In this document: piece after piece, positions 23,134-35,738 of the stretch | How positions within the stretch are numbered: position 1 is the first letter of the stretch | How the letters are laid out: each line of letters begins with the position of its first letter | Source of the DNA: Cryoendolithus antarcticus | Lineage: Eukaryota; Ascomycota; Dothideomycetes; Cladosporiales; Cladosporiaceae | Length of the DNA: 64,000 nucleotides | NCBI GenBank assembly: GCA_002077065.1 | Contig: NAJO01000022.1 | Coordinates: 372,001-436,000, forward strand | Reading direction: 5' to 3' | Position numbers and translations under genes: made by a program | Notes under the pieces: model-generated | Told to the model about the DNA's origin: nothing | Database searches by the model: none | What the model saw: only the letters and a program-made list of their open reading frames with translations

Positions 23134-25719
23134 ATGCCCCTTCTCGGCGCCCGCGCGACGCAAACGATTCTAGAGGAGAAGACCAATGCACGGGATGATA
23201 CCAGTGCTGCGACGAAGTACGCAGATCAGTCCGAGAAGCTGGCATTCCTGCGACCTGGACAGAACGATGCGCCAGCCGGCAAGACCCAGGCCGTCCAGGC
23301 GCACTTCGTCACTCCTCAAGATCCAGTGATCGAGCTCGCCAACGGCCAGCGGCTGCCAGCGGTCCCGATCGAAGAAGCTACGAAGCTCAACAACGCGAAG
23401 GACGAGGCTGAGGGACGTGAGCCTGCAGCTATACCCGATCCCATAAAACGACAGGAGAGATCCGGCTTTGTCCATGGGGTGCAAGCATCCAGTACATGCA
23501 GCATAGAGAAGGCGGAAGCGAGCGACGCTACATTGTCTCAAACGGCTCCGGCATCGAGGACGAATCCACTCTTTCCTCCACTGCCGATGTATGGCCCTCC
23601 ATCTATACTGCGTTCGATCCAGTGTCGCTTCTTCCGTGCGACCAGCGCAGTGTTGTCCTTCCTCTTCCTACTCGCAATTGTCGCAGGCGCTGCAGTCACC
23701 TCCGTTCCAAAGATTTGGCGCCGCATTCGATGCTATGCTGTACTACAGAACCCAGATCGACTCAGGCCTTTCCACGAAGAAGAGAAGAAGCGCTCGAAGG
23801 CTAGGCAGGCGATAAAACGAGCATGGGTGCAAGGAAAGAAGCATAAAGGTATACGCACGCCATCTGGAGAGAGCACAGTTGATGCGGCACGGTTCGAGCC
23901 CACAGAAGGTGGTTCAGATCCATTGATACCCGACTTGGCATACTACGCCAGACGCGTGGGTCTCAATGCAGAGACGCTCGAGGTACAAACCGAAGATGGC
24001 TTCATCATTGACTTGTATCACGTCTACGATCCACAGGCGTACACTCCAAAGTCGCAAAATGATAAGCGGCCTGCATCGTTCGAGACGTTCCGGAAGAACT
24101 CAGTCGGATCCTCATATGCCGAAACGCACTCGTCCTTTCCACCAGCGCAGAAGAAGTACCCTGTCCTGATGATGCACGGCTTGCTACAAGCAGCTGGTGC
24201 TTTCTGCTGCAACGACGACGATAGCTTAGCTTTCTTCCTCGCAAAGTCAGGCTACGATGTCTGGCTGGGCAACAATCGCTGTGGCTTTAACCCAAGGCAC
24301 ACTGTGTTGGGTTATGGCGATCCAAGAATGTAAGTGTGGCATCTCAGTGGCTCCACGTATAGGTACTGACGTATACGTAGGTGGGCATGGAACCTCAGGC
24401 AAATGGCAGTCATGGACCTTCCAGCCCTCGTCGATCGCGTCCTCGCCGAAACGGGTTTCTCGAAGCTTGCGCTCATCGCCCACAGTCAAGGCACAACACA
24501 GACCTTCGTCGCCCTCGCCAAGGAGCAACGCCCAGACATCGGCAACAAGATCTCCGTCTTTTGCGCCCTCGCACCGGCTGCTTACTCTGGCCCTCTGATC
24601 GCCAAAGCCTATCTGAAGTTCATGAGCGTGATATCGCACGGCATGTTCCGCCTGGTGTTCGGCATACACGCTTTCATACCTATGATGCATCAAGCTCATC
24701 TCATACTGCCTGGGTCTCTCTATAGCTTCATGGGTTATGTCGTCTTCAGCTTTCTGTTCTCGTGGAGCGATGCACGCTGGGATCGCGGACTACGGAACCG
24801 CATGTTCCAGTTCGCGCCCGTCCATGTGTCGTCCGAGAGCATGCGCTGGTGGCTGGGTAGGGAATGCTTCGCGAAGCATAAGTGCATTCTCGCGACGCGG
24901 GAGGAAGGGAAGCTGGAAGACAAGGAGGATGAGGAGGACGATGAAATCATTCGGCAGTTCTACATTGATCGCGAGCCGAAGATTACAGCGCGGCGGAGGC
25001 TGCAGCGGAATTTGACATCCTTCCACTGTCAGACCTTGACACATCAGCACCACGACTCGACACGTGGGAGGTACGCCTGGTATGACGACCAGTTCCCGCC
25101 CTTAGCTCTCTGGGTCTGCGGCTCGGACGACTTGGTAGACGGCCGTCGACTTCTCCGTCGCTTCGATCGAGATCGTGAACCTCATGTCAGGATCGTACAT
25201 AAGAAGATCGTTGAAGGCTATGAGCATCTTGATGTGATCTGGGCAATGGACATGATCGATAAAGTCGGCAAGGAAGTGAGGGAGGTCATGTGGCGGACTG
25301 CGAGTGAAGAGGATCGAGCGATCTGCCAGGTACCAGAGGGTTGTGAGGCGGAAATCGAAGTCCACCCTGAAGATGCGCCTGGCCAAGCGTTACAAAGAAG
25401 GCGAAGCTCCATGGCCGCTGGGCTTGGTGGCAAGATGTTCTCTGGTGGTAGGGCGAGGATGGCGAGTATCTCTGAGTCTCCGGCGCCGAGTGAAGGCACG
25501 ATGATTGATGCTACCAAGGGGCAGTGGAGTGATGATCTTTCAAGAGACTCTGGAGAATTCGAGGATGCGGAAGTGATGAAGGGAGCTGGGAGACAGAGAC
25601 GGGAGAGTGATGAGGTGGACAGGGAGGGGAAGGGCTTCTCGCCACCAAGGGAACGGGCTAGGACGATCAGTGAGGTCAAATTTACTGATCTTGATGAGAA
25701 GGGAGATCCGTTTGGATGA
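23134..25719 (+). CDS. Membrane-anchored acid-lipase/steryl ester hydrolase family protein (Tgl1/Yeh type)
   Basis: Exons 23134..24329 and 24381..25719 around a 51-bp intron that splits the Met of GDPRMWAWN; 844 aa. After about 170 disordered residues comes a membrane segment (about 170-192, SAVLSFLFLLAIVAGAAV) and then the AB-hydrolase lipase domain: EVQTEDGFIIDLYHVY, PVLMMHGLLQAAGAF, SGYDVWLGNNRCGF. The nucleophile is S434 in LIAHSQGTTQT. The acid is D648 or D649 in CGSDDLVDG, and the base is H681 in VEGYEHLDVIW. Yeast relatives hydrolyse steryl esters or triglycerides on lipid droplets or the plasma membrane. A Ser-rich acidic tail of about 130 residues follows. It lies about 5 kb from the ErdS-like gene, with one gene between. 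Confidence 0.88.
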
Positions 25720-25860
25720 CATGTCGGTGTTTATGCATGATTGGTAACATGGCTGATGTAGTGCCCTCGTCGCTCCTTCCTCAACCTCACTCATATCGGC
25801 CCGCCACTTCCGCCGAACAGCGGAGTTTCGCTCACAAGGCAGCTTCTTTCGGTCTCGGCA

Positions 25861-28800
25861 ATGTCAGCTACACCTCCCTTCACCACATCAAAATTGCTCA
25901 CACACGGATTGCATGGTAGCCGTCGACGAGCCACACTGTCTGTACGACACCCAGTCAGCGCGATGGCGACCACGCCAGGGGCATTCGATGGTAACACTCT
26001 CCACCTCGAAGGCGAAGTCACGTTCGAGACACTCATCGTACGTACACGCACATCACTCCAATATCCTCGGTCACTGACAGTACCAGCTCGCTCTTCTTTG
26101 GTACGCACCACGCCACCTGGTACATCTGGCCATCTTGGTCTGCGCGCTGGCAGGATGCGTCATCCTTTTCGCCATGACTCTGGCGTGGTGGCAGTCATGC
26201 TGGTGGCAAAGTTTACTTCTGCTAAAGACCGCCGACTTGATGAAGCATGCCTACTTAAATGATGGCGGCGTGCCTTTGCGGGACCCCACCAACACGGAGG
26301 TGGCAGTAAACAGAGACCCGCATTCGCATGTGTCGAGAAGTCAGCCGAAGGTGGCAGATGCAAGTGGATCTACGCATGATGCGTTGGCAACGGACGTACC
26401 GCAGAGCAACGAGGAGGCGGTCTCGGATCCTGCAGCGGCATCACATGATGCGTAAGTTCACCTCTGCTGTTGAAAGCTCGATGATCCCGGCTGACATCGA
26501 CAGGGATGCGGTTGCTGCGTACGAGTTGGCCTGTGAGAGCTGGGAGCCGGACTTCGACGATGACGATGACTATCGCACATCTGAGCATGCGCAGACGCCA
26601 AAGCGAAGAGACCCAGAAGTCTATGAGGAGTCACAAGTTGAATCGTATCCGAGCCGAAATGTCCTTCCCCATCAGAAGTCATTCGATAAGCTACTGGAAG
26701 CGCAGTCCGAAGAAGCAGTAAGGGCTGCAGCGCAATCTGCATGGGTACAGAAGTTGAGGACTGGAGTGGACCCAAGTGCGAAGCGTCAGTGATAGTCCTG
26801 GATGCGTTGCTACCATGCACCGATCAGCTGACACGTATGCAGGCACGACAATGACAGGTTCAGCTGGTCGTCAACGCGCAAAAGTGACCTCTGTAGTTGT
26901 CAAAGAGTCGATGCCGCAGCATCCGTTACCTGCGGTCGACCACGCAGATGTTCTTCACGACGTTGACAGCGAGCGGACAAGCGCAACGCGGCCCTTGGCC
27001 ACATCCAACCTGAACGACAGCGACGCAGATCGCAGAGCCCGCCAGCTTGCGTTGCTAGAGTGCAGAGCATTTCTGCAGACCGCAACGAAACCTGGACAGA
27101 AGGTTCGTCCGCCGTACGATGAAAGCCTCACGAATGACCCAAGAAGCTCAGCCAATACGCTTCCCAAAGCAAGAGCTGCTCTACCCAAAGCCCCAAGTAC
27201 ACCAGCGAGAGGCAGACCTGCATTTGCCCCGGCGCCCAAAGGTCATTCGGGACCATGGGCTACCGTTGCGGCCAGCTCGCATAAGCAACCGTCGCCACGC
27301 GCACTTGAAGCTGCAAAGATCCAGGCACAGTCTCGCATCCCGCCGCCTCCGGGCTTCATTCCACCGCACATACGCGCGGCCAACGCTGCGAAGGCAGCAA
27401 GAATACAGATACTCCAGACTCAAAAGGCTGCACAGGAGTCGCCGACTACAAAACTTACCACGCCTACGTCGCTGCGGGGAGAGCTAGATCAGAGCACCAC
27501 TAAAGTGCCAGCCGGGCAAGTTGACACGAACCCGTTGACACTGGCCCAGTCCCAGGCCGTTGACGCATTGGCTTCGGACGGAGGAGACGAGCGCTGCTCA
27601 AGTGAAGAGGGCGGTCCACTGCGCAGCCGCACGTCACCGACTCAGACTCTTCAGAACGGAATTCTCGCGGTCAACGATGCGCGTCAGCTCCATAAGCTTG
27701 TGGCACCACCGATTATATTCCCGCTGGAGGGCACGTCGTCGGAAACAGTGGCTCGCTTCTCAATCGACCAACTGAAGTCGTGCAGTCCGTCGAAAGCCTT
27801 GAGCATTGCCAGCTGTAGTCGGTGCGACCGCCTGGCCACCCACTTGATGCAGATGACCGAAACCGACGCGCAGCCACTCTGCTTTCCCTGCTTCACGGTT
27901 GACGACCGCATTGACGACGCTGTAGACGTCATCACCGGAGAGGCAGACATATCCGGAAGTTGGGAAATGGTGCCTACAGATCTCAAGGGTTTCTCGATCG
28001 CACGCAAGAAGCCTCACAACATTTCGTCCGCTGTCCAGAAGAGCGCAGTAACCTTCGCACCAAAGGGAACTACCTCATATGGTCACCACACGAGTCCTGT
28101 GCTTCGCGCTACCACGCCCGCTTCGGTGGAGGAAATCACAGGCTCCGAGTGGCAAGTGGCTGCATCTCGGCAGACAAAGGTGAAAGATAGGAACGTTGAC
28201 GCTGCGGTGGAGCTGGCAATCCCGAACGGCAATCAAAGTGAGCATATCGATCCGGTTGCACGCAGTCCTGCACTCGACTTCAAAGCTGAGGAAGCCGCAG
28301 AAATCAGCGGCGTACCACATGGCTCTCCAAGCAAGCAATATAAGCGATCGATATCCTGTACATCCAACAGGTCAGCAGCCGCTTCGTCGACCATGTCAGC
28401 GTCCGCGCTGCCGTTCGCCTCGTTCTCTCATGGCAGGGAGACCAGTCCGATGTCCAGTCATTTCTGGGTACCGCCGGCACCCAACACCCTGCAGGCCGCT
28501 GCGAGACTTGCTTTATCACCGCCGATACAGCCACAGCAAATTCAATCAGTGCAAGCCTTTGGACCTGTGTCTACTTCTCAGCCATGCCCTCAGCTAGAAA
28601 GACAAATCGCGCTATTCGGGCAGAACGTGTTTGCGCATCAACCTCCAAACTTGCCCCTGGGGCAATCTGTGATGCCTACATTCGGGCCACCGCATCCCAG
28701 TAGTATGCTGTTCCAAGCATCACCACCCTCGCATCCTGTCCCGCTGTTCGCGCCTCCGGGACTTGCATCTGTACCAGCGTACGGGCACGCGGACTTTGAG

Positions 28801-30084
28801 GTGTTCAACTTACATGACAATCATCTGCCCGCTGCACCGACCTGTGGCTTCCATCACGACCGCTACCGTACGTACCCGGCCCACGCAACGTATCAGACAA
28901 TCCCGATGCCCGCGCCCTTGCCAGGCCCGACGCCGCAGTCACACCGTAGAGACTCCTCCCGCTCCGTCTCGAAAGCTGTACCGATCATAAAGCCAACAAT
29001 GGCAACATCGTCTGAGCGCGAGCCTTCCGCGCCAAATGCTGGTGGAGCAGCAATTGCTGGCGTGTCGTCAGAGCAGCAGTTCCAAGCACATCAATTGATA
29101 TCCGATCATGACGAAGACCTTGCGACAAGCCCTCGATCGGCCGCCGATGTTCCTGCAAGCCAGTCAGAGACCAAGGATATCCTCACAGAAACGACTTTAC
29201 TGGACATGGAAGCTCAGAGTATTTATAAAGATGGGCTAGAGAAATGCGGACTAGGCTTTGCCAATGACACGGTCGCTACTACACGGGCTGATGCCGATGT
29301 TATAGCCACCGAGTCATCTTCTCCGACCATGGACAAAGATGATGTCGTAGAGGATGTCACGAGCGCGGTTCCAGCCAACAAGCTTGCCCGCAACGGCCGT
29401 GAAGCTGCCCGCGAGGCACTCACTACAGCCTGGTATGCTCGCGACACCTTTCGCGCGAAGCTCAACGGGTCCTACAGCTTGGATCGGGCTCAAGCGTTCG
29501 CTACTGCTACGAAGGAGTATAACGCAAAGCGCAAAGAGCTGGCGGCGAGCATAGCATCTGGAGAGCTGAACGAGGAGGACGCTGTATCGTTCCCGTTCCT
29601 GTCGCCAAACGACACGACTGTGCCGAAGGTAAGATACTGAGATCCGTTAGTCATTCCATTCGCACCTACTAACTCCGCGTAGGTCCGCCCCAAAGCCCTC
29701 GCTGCATCTGCAGCAGCCATTGCACCACCAGGCAACAATTCCATGCAGCCTGCCAAGAAAGAGAATGAGCCATCTCCGCATCCTCCCTGCGTTGACTCCA
29801 CTTGCACGACATGCTCCGAGCCCCTCTACAAGATCGCCCTCACGAAGACCATCCACGCCTTGCAGACCCTGATCAAAGCCCGCCGCATGAGCTCCCAGCG
29901 CTGTAAGAAGTGCCAGGATCACTTTTGCCTCGGCGGCACCCCGAGCAAGGGCGATCCGAAACTGCATGCTGCTACGGAGTACTACCGTAGGAGTCGCAAC
30001 AAGCTAGTGGAGGTCTCTGGTGGCAGTCTCAGAGAGGATATCGGGTATAACTTGCCTGATCCTGATGGAGGCTGTGGGAAGTAG
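25861..30084 (+). CDS. Unknown large membrane protein with paired-Cys motifs, 1336 aa
   Basis: Five exons: 25861..26037, 26087..26451, 26504..26784, 26843..29628, 29683..30084; introns 49, 52, 58 and 54 bp, the last with a CTAAC branch. All joins keep frame. The start could also be the Met at 25963. A single membrane segment lies at about 73-95 (HLAILVCALAGCVILFAM). The next about 1100 residues are mostly Ala/Ser/Pro-rich and disordered. They include a CxxC-x18-CxxC motif at about 599 (CSRCDRL...LCFPC). The C-terminal exon has CVDSTCTTC and CKKCQDHFC 29 residues apart, likely a second metal site, and a helical stretch just before intron 4 (REALTTAWYARDTFRAKLNG). I do not recognise the family. 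Confidence 0.7.
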
Positions 30085-30468
30085 GGAATGATGAAGAGGG
30101 AGAGGGGGATGGGCGGCTCGGGGGGGGTTTCTCGCTTGGCTGAGAACTGAGGCGCCTGACTCAAGCACTGTCGCTCGCGGGTAAAAGGGGGATCAGTAGC
30201 TGCGGGAAGTGCAAGTAGATTATCGCATCGCTGGTAAAAACGTCTCTACCCATGTCGATGCGGTGATCTCATACGGCTGTACAATCGCTAGCCTCGTATC
30301 GGCTGCTCTACGCTCCATCCGCGCGAAACCATCGCCTCCTACCCAAAACCGGGCGCTGTACAAGTCCCCGTGCATATCTCATCGCCTCGTCCGTCGACCA
30401 GTCATGTCTCTCACCCATCTCAATCTAGCAATCCGTTCCCGAGTCCGCGAGAGGAAACCAAAGCCCTT
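30085..30468. other. Convergent intergenic
   Basis: About 385 bp between convergent 3' ends. There is a run of nine G at 30120-30128. No gene seen. Confidence 0.4.
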
Positions 30469-33400
30469 CTAGACCTTCCCGCCCTCGTCGTCGTCCTCGA
30501 AGAAACTCAATATAGCCCGCACACCACTTGGGCCGAGGCCGTGGGGAGGGTAGCACACTGCAAACATCGTTAGCATTTCACCCACGCAACTTTTCAAGAA
30601 CATGACAACATACCAAAGATCGGATCCTCCTGCGCCCCCAGCTTAGCCCGGAACTCACTCTTATTCGTCAAATGCAGCTCTGCCGCAATCGCAGAATAGG
30701 CCTTCGACAGAACCTTCACCCTCGTGCCCTTCAAGTTCTGCCCCGGTGTGAGCTTCGCGCATGCACCGCCTCCGAACGTGACGCTTTGTGCGCCTGTAGC
30801 GGCCGCGGCAGCGAGACTGTGCATGACGAGCGCTTCGATGGCTCCTGATGGAGCGCCGGGAAAGTCCAAGGAGAATTTGATCTGCCAGCCATGTGCTGGG
30901 GAGAGTTGGGCCAGGATCACTAGGCCGGTGATGGTGCCATCGCGGGTGGTAGAGTAGTGGTACTGCCGATGCGGGACGTCTTGCCAGGGGTGCACGTCTG
31001 TGAGATGGACTTGCTTTCCCTTGCGGCCGGCGAGCCAGTCCTCAACGCGCTTGTCGACTTTCTCACGAACCTCCTTGGAGGGTGGCGTGCCGATGGGGAT
31101 ATCATGGATCTTTACGCCCTCCTTCTCAGCGTGCCGGATCTTGCGTTGAAGCTCTGAGTCGTGGATCGCTGGATTATTGCCTGGGTTCAACCGCTGCTCG
31201 GCGGCGACGGAGAGAGTGCGCCAGTCGAATTTCGTACCTAGCACGTCGGAAACGGCGCTACCGCAGAGGAGCCAGAGGACTTTGAGATGGCGTTCTTTGC
31301 GGATGTACTTCAGGTAGGAGGCTATGGTCTTGGCATACTGGGATTCGTGGCAGAGGGGATCGCCGACCGTGATTGCGAAGCCTTCGTGCGGTACGAAGCC
31401 GATGGCGGCGCCGGTGAAGGGCTCGCGGTAGTGTTCGAACTTCGGCTCCAGCCAGGAGGTGTTTGAGGCGTCGCCGTAATTGGCGATGAGTTCTTCGAGG
31501 GGTTGGAAGTCCATGTGCGCTGCTGCGCGGTCTTTGCCGGACCAAGGCGGGTGCAGTGTCGAGGAGTCGGGGTGACGGAGCTGCACAACCTTTGGCTGGG
31601 CGGGTAGCGAGCGCGGGTCGCGTTGGAAGAGCGTTGCGTGGCGAATGTCGCCAAGCTGCAGGATCAACATCAGAATCCGCTCAAGACCTATGCCGCCACC
31701 GCCATGGGGCGGTGCAGCCCACTCGAAGCCGGAGAGGTACTCTTCCATTGATTTGGGGTCCATCTTCAGCGCTTCCATCTTCTTGATCAATTCTGCTGCG
31801 TCGTGTATGCGCTGTCCACCGGACAAGATCTCTTGACCGCGGCAGAAGATGTCAAAGCTGTTGGTAAGGCCAGGGTTGTGAGGATCGGGCATGGCGTAGA
31901 ATGGGCGGGCGGACGCGGGGAACTTGTCAAGAACGTAGTAGTCCGTGCCTAACTTCTCCTTGATGACTCTACCCAGCTGGATCTCGTCTCGTGTGCCCAG
32001 ATCCTCGTCCTCGGGGAGGACTTTGCCGTGCTCGTCTAGCCAGCCGGTTTCATTCAGCATACGAATGGCCTCAGCGAAGGGAATGATTGGTGTCTTCTTT
32101 AGCCAGACCAGATCCTCGTGCGGGAAGTGGTGCTTGACCACATCGATCTCGTGCCGGAAGTTCGTGTACAGATGCGAGAAGATCGCCTTGAACGTGCTGT
32201 CCAGCGTCCGTAGGATCTCGTGATAGTGCTCATCGATCTCCATCTCAAGATCTAGTCCAGTGAACTCGGTCAAATGCCTATGCGTGTTGCTGTTCTCTGC
32301 TCGGAAGACTGGGCCGACTTCAAACACTCGTCGCAGATCTGAAGCGATAGCCATCTGCTTGCCCAACTGTGGTGACTGAGCAAGAAACGCTGGCCGACCG
32401 AAGTAGTCTACCTTGAACACACTCGCGCCTGACTCCGATGCCGCACCTTGCAGTTTTGGAGTGTGTATCTCAATGAACCCCAAGGACGACAAATGTGTGC
32501 GAAACGCCTCACATATGCCAGATTGGATCTTGAAAATGCTCTGTGCGGCTGTTGTCCTCAGATCGATGATTCTACTCGTCTGCCTTGCGCGGTCCGAGAT
32601 CACGTGCCGTGTGTCGCCTTCACGCTGTATGTCCACTTTCGACACTTCCGCCTCGTGGACTGTGAAGGGTAGCGACTCCTCAGGCGTTCCTTCGACGTGC
32701 ATCTCGTGGATGTGTATTTCCAGGTTGTGGATCGAGACGCCTATGACTTCACCTTGCTTCGCCTTGGGCTCTTGCACCACACCTCGCACCAGGACAATAG
32801 TCTCGACGTGCAGGTGCTCCGCCCAGTACAGGAAATGTGCCGACACTGCGCCATGCTCTGACAGTATGCCCTGGACAGTCGCGGTCTGTTGCCGCAGCTC
32901 CAAGAACATCAACTTCGCACTCAACTTCCTCAGGTTGTGGATCCTCGCTCTGAACGTGACCATCTTCCCAACATGCTCAGGCGTGAGCAGCTTGATGTCC
33001 ACTCTACCCTCATTCCTCTGCTCTCCGGCGTACGAGTTGATCGGCAGCGTGCCGTACTTGCTCCTCTGCTCATCAGTCTCTTCCAGCGCCGCCCTCGCCT
33101 CGACCTCTTCCTTTCGCTTCCGCTCATACTCGCGCCGCTCCTCGACCTCCTTGGCGTGCTTCTCTCTCGCTGCCTGCCGCTCATGCTTGTGCACCTGGTT
33201 CCTGCTCATTGGCTCGCCATCCCGACTCAGAGGCTCCTCGTCCATAGAGCTATTAGAGTCCGACGAGTGGCCCTTGTGCTTCCGGAATATGCCAAAGGGG
33301 CTGTGGGTGCTGCGATTGTGCTGATCGATGGAGGCGCGGGGCTTATCGGTGGACGCATTTCGGGGTCTGTGGTCCAGCGATGCGCGAAGACGGTCGATCG

Positions 33401-33623
33401 AGCCACGCTTTGCATCATCGTGGCCGTTTCCGTTGAGCGTGCTGCCGTTACTGAGCTTCGAAGAGGCGGTGGAGAGATCTGTGTCGTGCTTGCTGATGCC
33501 TACGCCGCCTGCTGGTGCTATCGGAGCACCAGACTCGGTATCGCTATCAGTGCCAGCGCGGGTCTGCGAGCCAGAGCGCGAGTGGCTCTTCAAGCCTGTG
33601 AAAGCTTTCTTGAGCGCCGACAT
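30469..33623 (-). CDS. erdS: Ergosteryl-3beta-O-L-aspartate synthase-type fusion (AspRS + DUF2156)
   Basis: Exon 1 is 33623..30614 and exon 2 is 30557..30469, around a 56-bp intron with a GCTAAC branch; 1032 aa. The start is the Met of MSALKKAF; the open frame upstream of it looks like leader. Residues 1-190 are Ser-rich, ending in a charged Lys/Glu/Arg helix (REYERKRKEEVEARAALEE). The class IIb aspartyl-tRNA synthetase core follows: OB fold (GKMVTFRARIHNLRK), SRIIDLRT, QSPQLGKQM, motif 2 FRAENSNTHRHLTEFTGLD and motif 3 GGGGIGLERILML (about 640-652). From about 700 to the end is a DUF2156 (GNAT-like aminoacyl transferase) domain: GFVPHEGFAITVGDP, VTFGGGACAKL and VCYPPHGLGPSGV, the last split by the intron. 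This fusion is the published architecture of ErdS, which charges tRNA-Asp and transfers Asp to ergosterol. Confidence 0.92.
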
Positions 33624-35738
33624 GCTTGTGTATCCCCTCGTCGGCTGTCTGTTGTACGAGTAGGAGAAAGCTCCCCGCGAATGATCCCAGAGAAGCAAGC
33701 AAGATAGCAGTAGTAGTGAAGACAAGCTCAATCGTGCAGGCAGTAGCTACCTTCTCCCCCAAGGATCTGTAGTGCAAACGCTTGCTGAATCCTGCAGCTC
33801 CACTCTCAACTAAGTTACTGCACGAGGATGACCAAGACGATGGCGACTAAGCTGCAGGCTCAAGCGCTTCTTACATCACTTTATCGATATGCCCGCCTCG
33901 GTCCCTCGTCGCTGACGGTGCCCGAAAGCCTGTTTGCAGCGCCAATGGGAACGCACAGGCTTGTTTCGGATCGCAGCGGCAAGTTATGCAATCGCTCCGA
34001 TGAGATAGCCCTGTTGCAGGACTGCGAGAGCAACCGAGGAAGATGCGAGTAGTATATTACTTGAGCTTATGATCATCCTCGCCTCAGTGCCTCACGATCT
34101 TTTTGCAAGTTCTGTCGTGTTTATGTGGTTGTTTTGGCACGCGCTGACACGTGAACTTTCCGACTGATTGGCGGAGACAAGCGTTGGCTGCTGAGCGATC
34201 AAGCCTCCCGCGCTCGCCTTGCTGACTTTGCTCGCTTGCTAGGGCACCGCCGCGCCGGCTCGGATGATCGGTGTGGATCGGAGAGAAAGATGTGCTCCAC
34301 ACAAATACTTTGCTGGGACTCTATGGGAACCTTCACGGCCTCGGAATCTGAAAAGGCGCGTTGCGACATCGCGCCCTCCGCATGACTTTGCCACTGCGCG
34401 TGTCAGGAACGAAACTATTCACAGCACCCAAGGATCTACAACGAGCATTCAGGCGGTGTCGCAGGAACATTGGCATCGGTAATGCGTGGCGCCAGCTGCC
34501 AACTTCACCGTAGATCGACACGTAGGCGCAGGAACACAACCATGCAACAACAGAATCGCAATACCTGCAACGAGGATAACATGACAGCGAAGCGCGTCAC
34601 CCGTTCTCATCAGTGTACGGATGACAAGACTTGCATCCTGCTTTGCAACCGAGCCGACACCCAGACACCTGATTAATATCTTGGCTGCTTTTATTGCACT
34701 GAAACAGTACGCATTGCTGGAAGACGTCAAACATGGCGTATGCCCAGCGATGGCAGTCTCGCGCGCAGGGTGTACTGTGCTTCGCGTGAACGTTCGCTAG
34801 TATGCGGCTGTTCGGACCTGGAGCGGATGGCTCATGGCGCTTGTATATGTGGGCTGGCGGTCGCAGTATTTCGGTAAGCAGAGACGTGTGTTGCGCGTAT
34901 CTGGAGTATTATCTTCTCATGACTTCCTTCTTTCCCGTTTCCGCTGCCAGCACGAGTCCGTGCTTCTAAATTAACCACCGAATCTCTTCGTCGTGCGAGC
35001 ATCTAGACGCGAAGAGATCGTGCGCGCGGGTTGGTTGACAGGGCGAGATCCTCGTATGGGGTCGAGCGTTCCTTCAATCATGTAACACTATGGAAGAGGA
35101 TTGGCGCCGGGCACTCTGTGGCAGCAGATGCGTCGAATGAAGGCTGCTTTACAGGACTGTAACCTGAGCAGACTGGTCGGGAAACCTCGAGGCAGCCACG
35201 GGGGCGTCACCTACTACATACCTTACCTTATCCTCCTCGTCCTTAAGACGGGGTTAAGCTATCTCCGTCCTCGACCTCACCTCCTCTCGCCATACTCTCA
35301 GCCCTCTGCAAGACTCGGTGAGTCACGTACATCGGCTTACTACCCATGCAGTAGCTTGCGTCTGCGGCTCTACATTCTCGTTGCTGATTTGATCAGTCTC
35401 TTCGCAGACCAGGGAGGATTGCGAAGGTTTGAGCACTTGCATCTGAAACCCACACGTGAGAACTCTTGGCGTGTCTCGACTACATTGGACCTCGCGCATT
35501 GTCAGTACTATCTACTGCATCTCCACCATCGCCAAATCTGCGTACGTGAGCGCGCGCATTTCACCGCGTAGTCACTGGACCTTGCGCAACTGGTAAAGCA
35601 GGCGAATTCGTCGAGCGTTATTATCTACTTCCGAGTAACCCCGGACTAGGCGGTAGTTGGCTTGCGACAGCGACCCTAGATTCTGGCCTCTATACAGCGC
35701 AAGCAGCGCGACCACTGCAGCATACTGCACAACACAGC
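33624..35738. other. Divergent intergenic, about 2.1 kb
   Basis: Lies between the ErdS-like gene and the Zn2Cys6 gene. It includes a 74-codon plus-strand frame at 33828..34052 (listed separately) and a pyrimidine-rich stretch near 35215-35310 that is probably leader of the transcription factor mRNA. The 156-codon frame at 35101..35571 has no domain and is judged chance or leader sequence. Confidence 0.4.
33828..34052 (+). CDS. Doubtful small ORF with LYR-like motif, 74 aa
   Basis: Starts 205 bp upstream of the ErdS-like start on the opposite strand. Residues 11-20 read QALLTSLYRYARLG, reminiscent of the LYR motif of small mitochondrial assembly factors, but the rest (PESLFAAPMGTHRLVSD) does not extend the similarity. 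It could be the first exon of a spliced gene or chance. Confidence 0.2.
   Translation: MTKTMATKLQAQALLTSLYRYARLGPSSLTVPESLFAAPMGTHRLVSDRSGKLCNRSDEIALLQDCESNRGRCE

Noticed and set aside
32413..33324. 303-codon plus-strand frame antisense to the ErdS-like gene
   Set aside because: Cys/Ser-rich shadow of the synthetase-coding strand.
35101..35571. 156-codon plus-strand open frame upstream of the Zn2Cys6 gene
   Set aside because: Pyrimidine-rich leader sequence translated; no recognisable domain and ends 170 bp before the real start.
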